Below are positions 41,445-49,808 of a stretch of 64,000 nt of DNA, piece by piece. The stretch lies in the NCBI RefSeq assembly GCF_014650915.1, contig NZ_BMVW01000001.1, positions 310,001-374,000 of the forward strand. The letters run 5' to 3'. Within the stretch, counting starts at the first letter, position 1. Each line of letters opens with the position of its first letter. The DNA is from Streptomyces poonensis (GTDB lineage Bacteria; Actinomycetota; Actinomycetes; Streptomycetales; Streptomycetaceae). The notes beneath the pieces were generated by a model that saw nothing but the letters and a program-made list of their open reading frames with translations, did not search any database and was not told the DNA's origin. The position numbers and the translations under genes were made by a program.

Positions 41445-41760
41445 CGCTCGATGACTCTCCTTGAGCTGCGAGATTGTCGAAGACATTCGATACGTACGGG
41501 AAGACCCGAGGGCCGCTGTCGACGGGATCCGGAAATCACGAACGACGCACGGCACCGCGGCATATGCGGCGGGCGGGTTCAGTACAGCCTATCGAAGGAA
41601 GGTTCTGTGGCGACATAGGGCGCACAGGAGGCGCACGATGCGTGTCGTGAGCCCCCTGTGCCCCCTCTGTCGGGTGCCCTGCGGGGTTGTCCCTGCGCGA
41701 GGGGCGTCGTCGCACCAGGACAGGGCCGTCATCGCCGCTGTGTGCGGGACGTCCGCGCCC

Positions 41761-41786
41761 CCGTACGCGGAGCGCTCCGCGTACGG
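41761..41786. repeat. perfect 26-bp palindrome in the thrC-thrB gap
   Basis: The two 13-bp halves (41761-41773 and 41774-41786) are exact reverse complements without a loop. It could be a dimeric regulator's site or a cruciform-forming repeat. The gap from 41445 to 42011 has no supported gene. Confidence 0.75.
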
Positions 41787-41840
41787 AACGCTCCCGCACA
41801 GGGGACGTTCGCGCCCTTGCACGCGGGGCGGGGGGGCTCC

Positions 41841-41906
41841 CGCCTGCACGTGGAGGCGTCGACGCCTGTACGTGGAGGCGTCCGCGCCTGCACGTGGAGG
41901 TGTCCG
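41841..41906. repeat. three 22-bp tandem repeats in the thrC-thrB gap
   Basis: Units at 41841-41862, 41863-41884 and 41885-41906 share CGCCTGYACGTGGAGGYGTC. Looser relatives, with GGGACGTYCGCGCC followed by TACGCGG or CACGCGG, occur just before (41740-41830). The unit length and lack of spacers argue against CRISPR; this looks like a VNTR. Confidence 0.8.
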
Positions 41907-41958
41907 CTCCGCTACGCAGGGACGTTTCCGCGTCTGTCTGCGGCAATGTCCCGTCCTT

Positions 41959-41978
41959 CCTCCCCCTCTTCGGGGAGG
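41959..41978 (-). terminator. thrC terminator candidate
   Basis: A 7-bp stem (41959-41965 with 41972-41978) lies 34 nt after the thrC stop. Confidence 0.5.
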
Positions 41979-42011
41979 CCAGGCGGCTTCCCGGGCCGGC
42001 CGGGCCGACGC

Positions 42012-43070
42012 TCAGGCCAGGCCGAGACGCTCGGCGGCCGTCGCGGCGTCGACCGGGACGGTGACCGGCTGGGGAGCGCCGGCGACGGCCCAGTCCGGGT
42101 CCTTCAGCCCATTGCCCGTGACCGTGCAGACGATCTTCTGCCCCGGATCCACCTTGCCGTTCTCGGCGGCCTTCAGCAGACCGGCGACCGACGCGGCGGA
42201 CGCGGGCTCGACGAAGACGCCCTCCTGAGCGGCCAGCAGACGGTAGGCGCGCAGGATCTCACGGTCCGTCACCTCGTCGATGAAGCCGCCCGACTCGTCC
42301 CGCGCGGCCAGCGCGAACTGCCAGGAGGCGGGGTTGCCGATGCGGATCGCGGTCGCGATGGTGGACGGGTCCTTGACGACCTCGCCGCGCACGATCGGGG
42401 CGGAACCGGAGGCCTGGAAGCCCCACATACGAGGAGTACGAGTGGCGATCTTGTCGGCCGCGTACTCCTTGTAGCCCTTCCAGTAGGCCGTGATGTTGCC
42501 CGCGTTGCCCACCGGCAGGACGTGGATGTCGGGCGCGTCGCCCAGCATGTCCACGATCTCGAACGCGGCCGTCTTCTGGCCCTCGATGCGCACCGGGTTC
42601 ACGGAATTGACCAGCGCGACCGGGTAGTTGTCGGACAGCGCACGGGCGAGGGTCAGGCAGTCGTCGAAGTTGCCGTCGACCTGCAGGATCTTCGCGCCGT
42701 GCACCAGCGCCTGGCCCATCTTGCCGAGCGCGATCTTGCCCTGCGGCACGAGTACGGCGGACACCATCCCGGCGCGCACCGCGTACGCGGCCGCGCTGGC
42801 GGACGTGTTACCGGTGGAGGCACAGATGACGGCCTTCGCGCCCTCTTCCTTGGCCCGGGTGATGGCCATGGTCATGCCGCGGTCCTTGAAGGACCCGGTC
42901 GGGTTCGCGCCCTCGACCTTGAGGTGGACCTCGCAGCCGGTGCGCTCGGAGAGCACCTGCGCGGGCACGAGCGGCGTACCGCCCTCGCGGAGCGTCACGA
43001 CCGGCGTGGTGTCGGATACCGGCAGCCGGTCCCGGTACTCCTCGATGATTCCGCGCCACTGGTGGGTCAT
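42012..43070 (-). CDS. thrC: threonine synthase
   Basis: This 352-residue PLP enzyme converts O-phosphohomoserine to threonine. The PLP-lysine motif is [12 protein letters not shown], followed by [16 protein letters not shown] and the phosphate-binding [11 protein letters not shown]. It is the short bacterial form. The ATG is 6 nt after the hom stop, so the two are co-translated. Confidence 0.96.
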   Translation of the reverse strand: MTHQWRGIIEEYRDRLPVSDTTPVVTLREGGTPLVPAQVLSERTGCEVHLKVEGANPTGSFKDRGMTMAITRAKEEGAKAVICASTGNTSASAAAYAVRAGMVSAVLVPQGKIALGKMGQALVHGAKILQVDGNFDDCLTLARALSDNYPVALVNSVNPVRIEGQKTAAFEIVDMLGDAPDIHVLPVGNAGNITAYWKGYKEYAADKIATRTPRMWGFQASGSAPIVRGEVVKDPSTIATAIRIGNPASWQFALAARDESGGFIDEVTDREILRAYRLLAAQEGVFVEPASAASVAGLLKAAENGKVDPGQKIVCTVTGNGLKDPDWAVAGAPQPVTVPVDAATAAERLGLA

Positions 43071-43076
43071 TGCTGG

Positions 43077-44366
43077 TTACTCTCCTTCAACCCGCATGAT
43101 GCTGGCGACGCCCCGCACGGTGTCGAGGCTCCGCAGCGCCTCGACGGTCCCGCTGAGGGAGGCGTCGGACGCACGATGGGTGACGACGACGAGGGAGGCT
43201 TCCCCGTCCTTGCCCTGCTGTCGGACCGTATCGATGGAGACCCCGTGCTCGGCGAACACGGTGGCCACCTGGGCGAGAACGCCCGGTTTGTCGGCGACGT
43301 CGAGGCTGATGTGGTAACGCGTGACGGAGTCGCCCATCGGCGACACCGGCAGGGCGGCGTACGCGGACTCACCGGGTCCGGTCGCGCCGTTGAGCCGGTT
43401 GCGGCAGACGGCCACCAGGTCGCCGAGGACGGCGGAGGCGGTCGGGGCACCGCCCGCGCCCGGGCCGTAGAACATCAGCTGACCTGCGGCGTCCGACTCG
43501 ACGAACACGGCGTTGTACGCGCCGCGCACGGAGGCGAGCGGGTGGCTCAGCGGAATCATCGCGGGGTGCACGCGCGCGGTGACGGAGGCGCCGTCCGCGG
43601 CCCGCTCGCAGATCGCGAGCAGCTTGATGGTGCAGCCCATCTCCTTGGCGGAGGCGAAGTCCGCGGCGGTCACCTCGGTCATGCCCTCGCGATACACGTC
43701 GTCGAGCCGTACGCGCGTGTGGAAGGCGATACCGGCGAGGATCGCGGCCTTGGCGGCGGCGTCGAAGCCCTCGACGTCGGCGGTCGGGTCGGCCTCGGCG
43801 TACCCGAGCGCGGTGGCCTCGTCGAGGGCCTCCTGGTACCCGGCGCCGGTCGAGTCCATCTTGTCGAGGATGAAGTTCGTCGTCCCGTTGACGATGCCCA
43901 TCACCCGATTGATCTTGTCGCCGGCGAGGGACTCGCGCAGCGGCCGGATCAGCGGGATGGCACCGGCGACGGCGGCCTCGTAGTAGAGATCCGCGTCGTG
44001 GTCCTCCGCGGCGGCGTGGAGGGCGGCACCGTCCTGGGCGAGCAGCGCCTTGTTCGCGGAGACGACGGACGCGCCGTACTCGAACGCGGTGGTGATCAGG
44101 GTCCGGGCGGGCTCGATACCGCCGATGACCTCGACGACGACGTCGATGTCCCCACGCTTGACGAGAGCGGTCGCATCGGTGGTGACCAGCTCGGGGGCGA
44201 TCCCCTCACGCACCTTGGACGGCCGGCGCACGGCGACACCGGCCAGCTCCACGGGGGCCCCGATTCTGGCGGCGAGGTCGTCGGCGTGCGTCGTCATGAT
44301 GCGCGCCACCTCTGAGCCGACGACCCCACAGCCCAGCAGCGCCACCTTCAGCGGACGCGTACGCAT
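43077..44366 (-). CDS. hom: homoserine dehydrogenase
   Basis: This 429-residue enzyme reduces aspartate semialdehyde to homoserine. The Rossmann motif is VALLGCGVVGSE, the catalytic region GIVNGTTNFILDKM and YAEADPTADVEGFDAAAK. A C-terminal ACT domain (HISLDVADKPGVLAQVATVF) is the likely site of threonine feedback inhibition. The start is ATG 44366 with GAGG 7 nt upstream; the adjacent ATG at 44369 is less well placed. Confidence 0.96.
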   Translation of the reverse strand: MRTRPLKVALLGCGVVGSEVARIMTTHADDLAARIGAPVELAGVAVRRPSKVREGIAPELVTTDATALVKRGDIDVVVEVIGGIEPARTLITTAFEYGASVVSANKALLAQDGAALHAAAEDHDADLYYEAAVAGAIPLIRPLRESLAGDKINRVMGIVNGTTNFILDKMDSTGAGYQEALDEATALGYAEADPTADVEGFDAAAKAAILAGIAFHTRVRLDDVYREGMTEVTAADFASAKEMGCTIKLLAICERAADGASVTARVHPAMIPLSHPLASVRGAYNAVFVESDAAGQLMFYGPGAGGAPTASAVLGDLVAVCRNRLNGATGPGESAYAALPVSPMGDSVTRYHISLDVADKPGVLAQVATVFAEHGVSIDTVRQQGKDGEASLVVVTHRASDASLSGTVEALRSLDTVRGVASIMRVEGE

Positions 44367-44420
44367 CATCCGACCTCGTTTCCTCACATACACCGAATAC
44401 GGTGGGACCAGTCTCACTCA

Positions 44421-44450
44421 CCGGACCGGGGTTTTTTGCCCTCAGTCCGG
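44421..44450 (-). promoter_or_regulatory. hairpin in the hom leader
   Basis: An 11-bp imperfect stem (outer CCGGAC/GTCCGG) with an A-rich loop lies 55 nt before hom. It could attenuate hom or stabilise the mRNA. No leader peptide was recognised. Confidence 0.4.
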
Positions 44451-44477
44451 ATCCTGAGACGTTGATTTCATTACATC

Positions 44478-44509
44478 GACCGGGGAAGACCGGAGATCTT
44501 CCACCGGTC
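44478..44509 (-). terminator. lysA terminator
   Basis: A 12-bp stem with one bulged base (44478-44489 with 44497-44509) lies about 110 nt after the lysA stop. Confidence 0.65.
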
Positions 44510-44618
44510 CGTGCCGGCTGACGACGTGCGACCGCTTCGCCGCGGCCGCCGCCGTCCTTCCCGCCCCCGGTCCTGGTTCTCCCCGTTCTCGTCCTTCTCG
44601 CCGCCGTCCTCCGCGTCC

Positions 44619-46010
44619 TCACCCGACGTCGAGACGCAGAAGGTCCTCCTCCGTCTCACGGCGGACGATGACGCGCGCCTCCCCGTCCTTCACGGCGACG
44701 ACGGGCGGGCGGAGCACGTGGTTGTAGTTGCTGGCCATGGAGCGGCAGTACGCGCCGGTGGCCGGTACGGCGATCAGGTCCCCCGGCGCCAGGTCGGCGG
44801 GCAGGAACGCGTCCTTCACCACGATGTCACCGCTCTCGCAGTGCTTGCCGACGACCCGCACGAGCATCGGCTCGGCGTCGGACGCGCGCGATACCAGGGC
44901 GACGCTGTACTCGGCCTCGTACAGCGCGGTCCGGATGTTGTCGGACATGCCGCCGTCGACGGAGACGTACGTCCGCAGCCCGTCGAGCGGCTTGACGGTG
45001 CCGACCTCGTACAGCGTGAACGCGGTCGGCCCGACGACGGCGCGCCCGGGCTCGACGGAGATACGGGGGGTACGGAGCCTGGCGGCCTCGCACTCGCGCA
45101 CGACGATCTCGGTCAGGGCCTTGGCGATCTCGTGCGGTTCACGGGGGTCGTCGTCACTGGTGTACGCGATCCCGAGCCCGCCACCGAGGTCGATCTCGGG
45201 CAGCTCGACACCGTGCTCGTCACGGATCTCCTTGAGCAGCCCGACGACCCGGTGCGCGGCCACCTCGAACCCGGACATGTCGAAGATCTGCGACCCGATG
45301 TGGGAGTGGATCCCGATGAGCTCGAGCCCGTCGAGCTGCAGCGCCCGCCGCACGGCCTCCGCCGCCTGCCCGCCGGCGAGCGGAATACCGAACTTCTGGT
45401 CCTCGTGCGCGGTGGCGATGAACTCGTGCGTGTGGGCCTCGACGCCGACGGTGATCCGGATCTGCACGCGCTGCCGCACACCGAGCTCCTGCGCGATGTG
45501 GGCGACACGCACGATCTCCTGGAACGAATCGAGCACGATCCGCCCGACCCCGGCCTCGATGGCACGCCGGATCTCGGTGGTGGACTTGTTGTTGCCGTGG
45601 AAGGCGATGCGGTCGGCGGGCATACCGGCAGAGAGCGCGGTGGCGAGCTCGCCGCCGGAGCAGACGTCGAGGTTGAGCCCTTCCTCGTGGAGCCACCGCA
45701 CGACGGCCCGGGAGAGGAACGCCTTGCCGGCGTAGAACACGTCGGCGTCCTGCCCGAAGGCGCTGCGCCAGGCCCGCGCCCGCGCCCGGAAGTCGTCCTC
45801 GTCCATGACGTAGGCGGGGGTGCCGAACTCCTCGGCGAGCTGCTTGACGTCGACGCCGCCGACGGTCACGACCCCGTCGTCGTTGCGGCTGACGGTCTGG
45901 GCCCACACCTTCGCGTCGAGGGTGTTGAGGTCGGCGGGCGGCGCGGAGTAGTGCCCCTCGGGGAGGACGTCGGCGTGACGGGGCCCGGCGGGGTGTGCGG
46001 AACGGCTCAT
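44619..46010 (-). CDS. lysA: diaminopimelate decarboxylase
   Basis: This 463-residue PLP enzyme forms L-lysine from meso-diaminopimelate, which also limits the pool for peptidoglycan. Motifs are [18 protein letters not shown] (PLP lysine), [27 protein letters not shown] and [19 protein letters not shown]. It is encoded after nrtL and before hom. The Ser/His/Pro-rich first 25 residues are variable in the family. Confidence 0.96.
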   Translation of the reverse strand: MSRSAHPAGPRHADVLPEGHYSAPPADLNTLDAKVWAQTVSRNDDGVVTVGGVDVKQLAEEFGTPAYVMDEDDFRARARAWRSAFGQDADVFYAGKAFLSRAVVRWLHEEGLNLDVCSGGELATALSAGMPADRIAFHGNNKSTTEIRRAIEAGVGRIVLDSFQEIVRVAHIAQELGVRQRVQIRITVGVEAHTHEFIATAHEDQKFGIPLAGGQAAEAVRRALQLDGLELIGIHSHIGSQIFDMSGFEVAAHRVVGLLKEIRDEHGVELPEIDLGGGLGIAYTSDDDPREPHEIAKALTEIVVRECEAARLRTPRISVEPGRAVVGPTAFTLYEVGTVKPLDGLRTYVSVDGGMSDNIRTALYEAEYSVALVSRASDAEPMLVRVVGKHCESGDIVVKDAFLPADLAPGDLIAVPATGAYCRSMASNYNHVLRPPVVAVKDGEARVIVRRETEEDLLRLDVG

Positions 46011-46023
46011 GGCGGTGATGGGC

Positions 46024-46121
46024 TCTCTCTGGCTCTTCTGCGGACTCTGGGCTGTGCGCTTCGGGCTCTACCGGCTCCGTGAGCTGCGGGCTCTGGGCTT
46101 CATGCTCTCGGCTCCGGGCTG
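46024..46121. repeat. degenerate GGCTCTGG-type repeats between nrtL and lysA
   Basis: The short gap between the two genes is a low-complexity run of GGCTCT and GGGCT units, the result of slippage or a spacer. No gene or hairpin is clear. Confidence 0.5.
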
Positions 46122-47117
46122 TCAGAGGTGGTCGGGCGCGTCGATGCCGAGCAGGGACAGGCCGCCGGCCAGCACCGTCCCGGCGGCGTCGGCGAGCGCC
46201 AGCCGGGAACGGTGGGCGGCCGTGGGTTTCTCCTCGCCGCGCGGCAGCACGGTGTGCTGGAGGGCGAGCAGGGCGTCGGCCACGGTGACGAGGTGCCGGG
46301 CGAGCCGGTCGGGGGCGCGGTGGATGGCCGCGTGGGTGAGGGCCCGGGGGTAGTCGGCGAGGGCGATGACGAGGTCGGTGACCAGGTCGTCCGCATCCGG
46401 TACGGCTTCGGCGGCGGAACCGAAGCCGAGGTCTGCGGCGTTGCGGAGGAGGGCGCGGGAGCGGGCATGGGCGTAACGCACCCGGAAGAGCGGGTTGCTC
46501 GCGCGCTGCACGAGGTGGTCGGCCGTGATGCGGGGCCGGTCACGGCCGGCGGGATGCAGCAGGGCCCAGCGGGCGGCGTCGAGCCCGAGGGGGGCGGGAT
46601 CCTCGGGCGCCGGAACGGGCCGCAGGGTGACGGGCTCCCCGTGCTCGTGCTGGACTTCGGCACGCCCGCCCTGACTGGCGACGATGCGCACGAGGGCATC
46701 GGCGACGACTTCGGCACGCACCTCATACGGAACGCACAGCCGCACGACCTGCCCGTCGAGCGCGCGGCTGTGCCCGTACCGCTCCCGCTCCGCGAGAACC
46801 TGCCGTACGACGGCGGCGGTGGCGGCGGCCTGGGCGTCGGCGAGGTGGATGTTGAGGAAGCCGGGCCCGGTGATCTCGACCTCGGCGACACCCTCGGTAC
46901 GGCTCAGATGGGGCCGCAGTATCTCGGCGACCTGCAACGGGGGCCGCCCGGCCGGCCTGGCCAGCTGCAACGCGATGTTGGTGGCGTAGTCCCCGCACCC
47001 CCCGGGCCCCGGCGGCGTCACCACGGCCCGCTCGGGCACGACCACGCTCAGCTCCCCCTCGTCCACAGCACGACGCACCGCGCGCAGCACGGTGCGGGAG
47101 AGCTCGACGGGGGTCAC
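46122..47117 (-). CDS. nrtL: ArgS-related anticodon-binding protein NrtL
   Basis: This 331-residue protein resembles arginyl-tRNA synthetase without its catalytic core. An N-terminal Add1-like segment (GDYATNIALQLARPAGRPPLQVAEILRPHL, then GPGFLNIHLAD) joins the C-terminal DALR anticodon-binding domain (QRASNPLFRVRYAHARSRALLRNA). HIGH and KMSKS motifs are absent, so it should not aminoacylate. It lies next to lysA, where an intact argS sits in some actinobacteria, so it is probably a degenerate or repurposed paralogue. The GTG start at 47117 lacks a ribosome-binding site. Confidence 0.88.
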   Translation of the reverse strand: MTPVELSRTVLRAVRRAVDEGELSVVVPERAVVTPPGPGGCGDYATNIALQLARPAGRPPLQVAEILRPHLSRTEGVAEVEITGPGFLNIHLADAQAAATAAVVRQVLAERERYGHSRALDGQVVRLCVPYEVRAEVVADALVRIVASQGGRAEVQHEHGEPVTLRPVPAPEDPAPLGLDAARWALLHPAGRDRPRITADHLVQRASNPLFRVRYAHARSRALLRNAADLGFGSAAEAVPDADDLVTDLVIALADYPRALTHAAIHRAPDRLARHLVTVADALLALQHTVLPRGEEKPTAAHRSRLALADAAGTVLAGGLSLLGIDAPDHL

Positions 47118-47124
47118 GGAGACA

Positions 47125-47130
47125 AGCGTA
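47125..47130 (-). promoter_or_regulatory. -10 box TACGCT for leaderless nrtL-lysA transcript
   Basis: On the minus strand TACGCT ends 7 nt before the GTG of nrtL, with no Shine-Dalgarno sequence between. Confidence 0.55.
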
Positions 47131-47282
47131 GGGGAGGTGGGGGGTGGGTAGGCGAACCGGTTTTGCGGGTTCCCGAAATGTGGACGGGGAGGACGGGAGG
47201 GACGGCGCGGTGTGCGCAGCTGCACAGCGCCCCTCCCATCCGACAACGGCTGCGGCGAGCAACGGCTGCGGCGAGCGTGGAC

Positions 47283-47891
47283 TCAACCGCCGTTGCGCCC
47301 GGCGGGCTCGGCGGACTCGCTACCGCCGACGCCCCCGAGGGACGTAGACGTACTGGAGGAACTGGACGTACTGGCGGTGACACCGAACGCACCGCGCTCA
47401 CCGGACAAGCTGCCCTCGACTCCCGACGCACCCGACGCACCACGCTCGTCGAGGTCGAGGGAGGCACCACCATCCCCGACGGACGCATCGCCGCACGCGG
47501 ACGTCCCGGCCGCCCGGCACCGCTGGATCAGCTCCCGCACCAGAGCGACCAGCTCGGCAGGCTCGAAGGGCTTGGCGAGGAAGGCGTCGACACCGACGTC
47601 GAGCCCCGTCTCGACCTCGTACTGACTGCACGCGCTGACGATGGCGAGGGGCAGATGTCTGGTCCGGGGATCACTCCGGAGCCGCGCGGCGGTACGCAGC
47701 CCGTCGAGCCGGGGCATGACGACGTCGAGGGTAATGACATCGGGTCGGAACTGATGAACCACATCCAGACACTCGACACCATCGGCCGCGGTCACGACCT
47801 CGAGCCCCTCCAGCTCGAGATTGACCCTGATCAGCTGCCGGATGACCTTGTTGTCGTCCACGACAAGGACCCGGCCAGACGCGCCTGGCAC
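47283..47891 (-). CDS. receiver-only response regulator with low-complexity tail
   Basis: This 202-residue protein has one receiver domain (about residues 7-127): acidic DD in VVDDNKVIRQL, phospho-acceptor Asp56 in VITLDVVMP, the signalling Ser of IVSACSQ and Lys107 of FLAKPFEP. No DNA-binding or enzymatic output follows, only about 75 residues rich in Ser, Gly, Ala and Thr. It probably acts by protein-protein contact. No kinase is adjacent. The GTG at 47891 lacks a ribosome-binding site and fits a leaderless mRNA; a longer in-frame start at 47939 is less likely. Confidence 0.85.
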   Translation of the reverse strand: MPGASGRVLVVDDNKVIRQLIRVNLELEGLEVVTAADGVECLDVVHQFRPDVITLDVVMPRLDGLRTAARLRSDPRTRHLPLAIVSACSQYEVETGLDVGVDAFLAKPFEPAELVALVRELIQRCRAAGTSACGDASVGDGGASLDLDERGASGASGVEGSLSGERGAFGVTASTSSSSSTSTSLGGVGGSESAEPAGRNGG

Positions 47892-47897
47892 AACTTG

Positions 47898-47903
47898 AGA
47901 GTA
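47898..47903 (-). promoter_or_regulatory. -10 box TACTCT for the leaderless response regulator
   Basis: TACTCT on the minus strand ends 6 nt before the GTG at 47891. Confidence 0.5.
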
Positions 47904-48086
47904 GGTCGGCGCCCACCGCCGCGTCCGGGTTTTGCCCACTTCTCCCCCGTCCGTGGCCCCTCCCCCAGGTCAGCCCGCCGGCGGCCCGCCGACACCTCCT
48001 CCGCCGATCGCCCGGAAACCCGTTCATGACCTCCCCTCCGAAGCTGGTAGGGTTCTACCCGTCGCCGCGAACACCGCGAGCAACAC

Positions 48087-48158
48087 GCCCCCGTAGCTCA
48101 GGGGATAGAGCAACGGCCTCCGGAGCCGTGTGCGCAGGTTCGAATCCTGCCGGGGGCA
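48087..48158 (+). tRNA. tRNA-Arg (anticodon CCG)
   Basis: The 72-nt cloverleaf has acceptor GCCCCCG/CGGGGGC, D-stem GCTC/GAGC, anticodon stem ACGGC/GCCGT with loop CTCCGGA (anticodon CCG at 48120-48122), and T-stem GCAGG/CCTGC with TTCGAAT. The discriminator is A and CCA is not encoded. It reads CGG. Its 3' half is the probable attachment site of the integrative element to the right. Confidence 0.95.
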
Positions 48159-48174
48159 CTTCAGCTGAAGTGCC
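48155..48174. repeat. perfect 20-bp palindrome overlapping the tRNA 3' end
   Basis: GGCACTTCAGCTGAAGTGCC reads identically on both strands and begins inside the tRNA acceptor stem. It may be part of the attachment site or a tRNA-processing or termination element. Confidence 0.75.
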
Positions 48175-48176
48175 AA

Positions 48177-48216
48177 AAGACCCCGTGACCAGCGAGTTCG
48201 CTGGATGCGGGGTCTT
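48177..48216 (+). terminator. tRNA-Arg terminator
   Basis: A 9-bp outer stem (48177-48185 with 48208-48216) and a 6-bp inner stem (48189-48194 with 48199-48204) follow the tRNA. Confidence 0.75.
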
Positions 48217-48644
48217 CGCGTATGTGCAGGCGGATGCCGCCGGAAGCAGCCGCTTGTCAGTGATCACGTTGTAATAGCGTGTTGATCTTTGAGGGCTTCG
48301 CGGCAGCTCAAGGGCGCCCCCGCGCCCTGGCGTAGCTATCCGAACCGCACGCGAACAGGGGGCGCTTCAACCTCTCCTCGCGCCTCACCTCCATTGACCA
48401 TCCGACGCGAGCTTGCAGTTAGCGGCACCGCCTCCTTCACCACGTCGAGGTCGCCTATCGCTATCCGGAGAGGCCGCCGGGGCGCGCAACTCATCACGCC
48501 CCCCTCGCCCACCGCAACAGCCAAGCCGACACGGTGACGAGCACCCGACGCCCCTACACGCACACCGAGGGCCCGACGAAGCAGCGTTGCGCAACCCCAC
48601 TGGGAGAGAGGTTAGTCAGATTTGTAAACCTGAGGAGCGGACCC
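48217..48644. other. 428-nt gap without supported gene
   Basis: Short ORFs exist on both strands, but none has a ribosome-binding site, family motif or consistent codon bias. The stretch may contain remnants of earlier insertions at this tRNA. The last 40 nt carry the ribosome-binding site of the RAMA gene. Confidence 0.5.
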
Positions 48645-49031
48645 GTGAGTGTGGTCATTCGCATCTCCATCCCAGACGCCACGATCGAGACGAGGACCGT
48701 CGGCGATGACGTACACATCGACATCACTCCGAGGGGAGGGCCAGAAGGGGCAGGTAACGCCGCCACTCAGACCACACCTGGAGGACTAGCGCCCATGATT
48801 GAAGCCGGGGACCTCGAAGTCGGCGAAGCGCTCTACTGGTCCCGCCCTCGCCTGGGAGTCCGACACGAGGCGCAGGTACTGCCGAACGGCTGGCTCTCCT
48901 TCGAAGGCAAGCCGTATCGAACCCCATCCGGCGCAGCGGTGGCCGCGGCAGGATCACAAGCTGACGGCTGGACGGCGTGGAGGCGAGAGCGCGACGGCGT
49001 GATCATCGGGTCACTTCGCAAGGTTCACTAA
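48645..49031 (+). CDS. RAMA-domain protein
   Basis: This 128-residue protein has a beta-rich N-terminal part (VSVVIRISIPDATIETRTVG) and a C-terminal domain. The latter runs IEAGDLEVGEALYW, GVRHEAQVLPNGWLSFEG, YRTPSGAAVAAAGS, DGWTAWRRERDG to SLRKVH. That pattern (treated DNA-like 'W...G..H.A.V...G.....G..Y.TPS.AA..A......GW..W') is the RAMA fold, first found with restriction adenine methylases and proposed to bind modified DNA or act in defence. It stands alone here. The GTG at 48645 has GGAG 7 nt upstream. Confidence 0.75.
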   Translation: MSVVIRISIPDATIETRTVGDDVHIDITPRGGPEGAGNAATQTTPGGLAPMIEAGDLEVGEALYWSRPRLGVRHEAQVLPNGWLSFEGKPYRTPSGAAVAAAGSQADGWTAWRRERDGVIIGSLRKVH

Positions 49032-49044
49032 CTCAGCATCAGAA

Positions 49045-49062
49045 TCCGCATCAAGATGCGGA
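49045..49062 (+). terminator. short hairpin after the RAMA gene
   Basis: TCCGCATC and GATGCGGA are separated by two bases, 13 nt after the stop codon. Confidence 0.55.
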
Positions 49063-49478
49063 CCCCACACACCCGCAAAGCACGCCTGGCCAAGGCAAGG
49101 CCGGCCGCACAGGGCCCACTGCCGCGCTCAACGTAGGCAACCCTCGCGCCCAGTCTCCTGCGGGGCCGACATCATCACCCCCGCAGGCTCCAACGAGCGA
49201 CACCCCTCGGAGCGCCACCGCGCAGCGACAGGCAGCCCGAACTGCACCTCGCCTTGGCGTTGCTGCTCACCGCCAGCCCCACCCCCCGCGTCAACGCCCA
49301 ACTGCAAGCGCCTCAAGCCTCACAAGTAACACATAAGTAACAAAAAGGCCAAGTAGGCACACGCTTCACTTCATGGCCTGCTAATAATACTGAGCAGAAG
49401 CGGTGGGCAGGTGCAGCCTAAAAATAGTTAGTTGCCCTAAGCAATACATCGGTCCCGAGGGTGAAGGGAAAGAATTAA
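49063..49478. other. 416-nt gap, relatively AT-rich at its right end
   Basis: No gene is supported. From about 49325 the sequence becomes markedly A/T-rich, which fits a promoter region for the small ORF at 49479. Confidence 0.45.
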
Positions 49479-49628
49479 ATGCGCAAAAGCTGGCGTCGAA
49501 TAATCAGCGAGGCGTTGCAAAGTGGCGATGGAACACTTCGCCTCGTGTTCCTGATGTCTGCAGGGGTCGCATGCAGCGCCATGCTCGTCGGCGTGCTAGC
49601 CGCGGCTAGGTTCGCCGGACTGTTCTGA
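49479..49628 (+). CDS. 49-residue single-helix membrane protein
   Basis: This short ORF starts at an ATG with GAAGGGAAAG upstream. It encodes a basic head (MRKSWRRIISEALQSGDGTL) followed by one hydrophobic helix (VFLMSAGVACSAMLVGVLAA) and the end RFAGLF. The good ribosome-binding site and the membrane-insertion pattern support translation. It lies between the RAMA gene and the integrase terminator. The function is unknown. Confidence 0.6.
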   Translation: MRKSWRRIISEALQSGDGTLRLVFLMSAGVACSAMLVGVLAAARFAGLF

Positions 49629-49751
49629 GGGACGCGACCCACAGGGTGTGAGGTAGTAACAACAACTGTTGAAGTCCCTACCCACGGCAGTCCGGCCCGC
49701 TGCAGGCCGGACGACGCAGGGTCGGAGCACAGCCAACTGAGTTTGTCGCGG

Positions 49752-49788
49752 CGGAAGCCCCGGACTACGAAGGAGTCCGGGGCTTCCG
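49752..49788 (-). terminator. terminator of the int operon
   Basis: A perfect 15-bp stem (49752-49766 with 49774-49788) with a 7-nt loop lies 21 nt after the integrase stop codon. Confidence 0.85.
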
Positions 49789-49808
49789 GCGGTTGGTCAT
49801 GTCGGATG

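Noticed and set aside
41841..41906. CRISPR-like array
   Set aside because: The 22-bp units are directly adjacent without spacers and there are only three, with no cas genes in the window.
44370..44618. Lysine or threonine riboswitch/attenuator before hom
   Set aside because: Hairpins are present, but I see neither the lysine riboswitch core nor a leader peptide with runs of Thr, Ile or Lys codons.
46122..47117. Functional arginyl-tRNA synthetase
   Set aside because: At 331 residues it is too short and has no HIGH or KMSKS motif.
48289..48563. Small ORFs on both strands after the tRNA
   Set aside because: They overlap each other, lack ribosome-binding sites and match no family.
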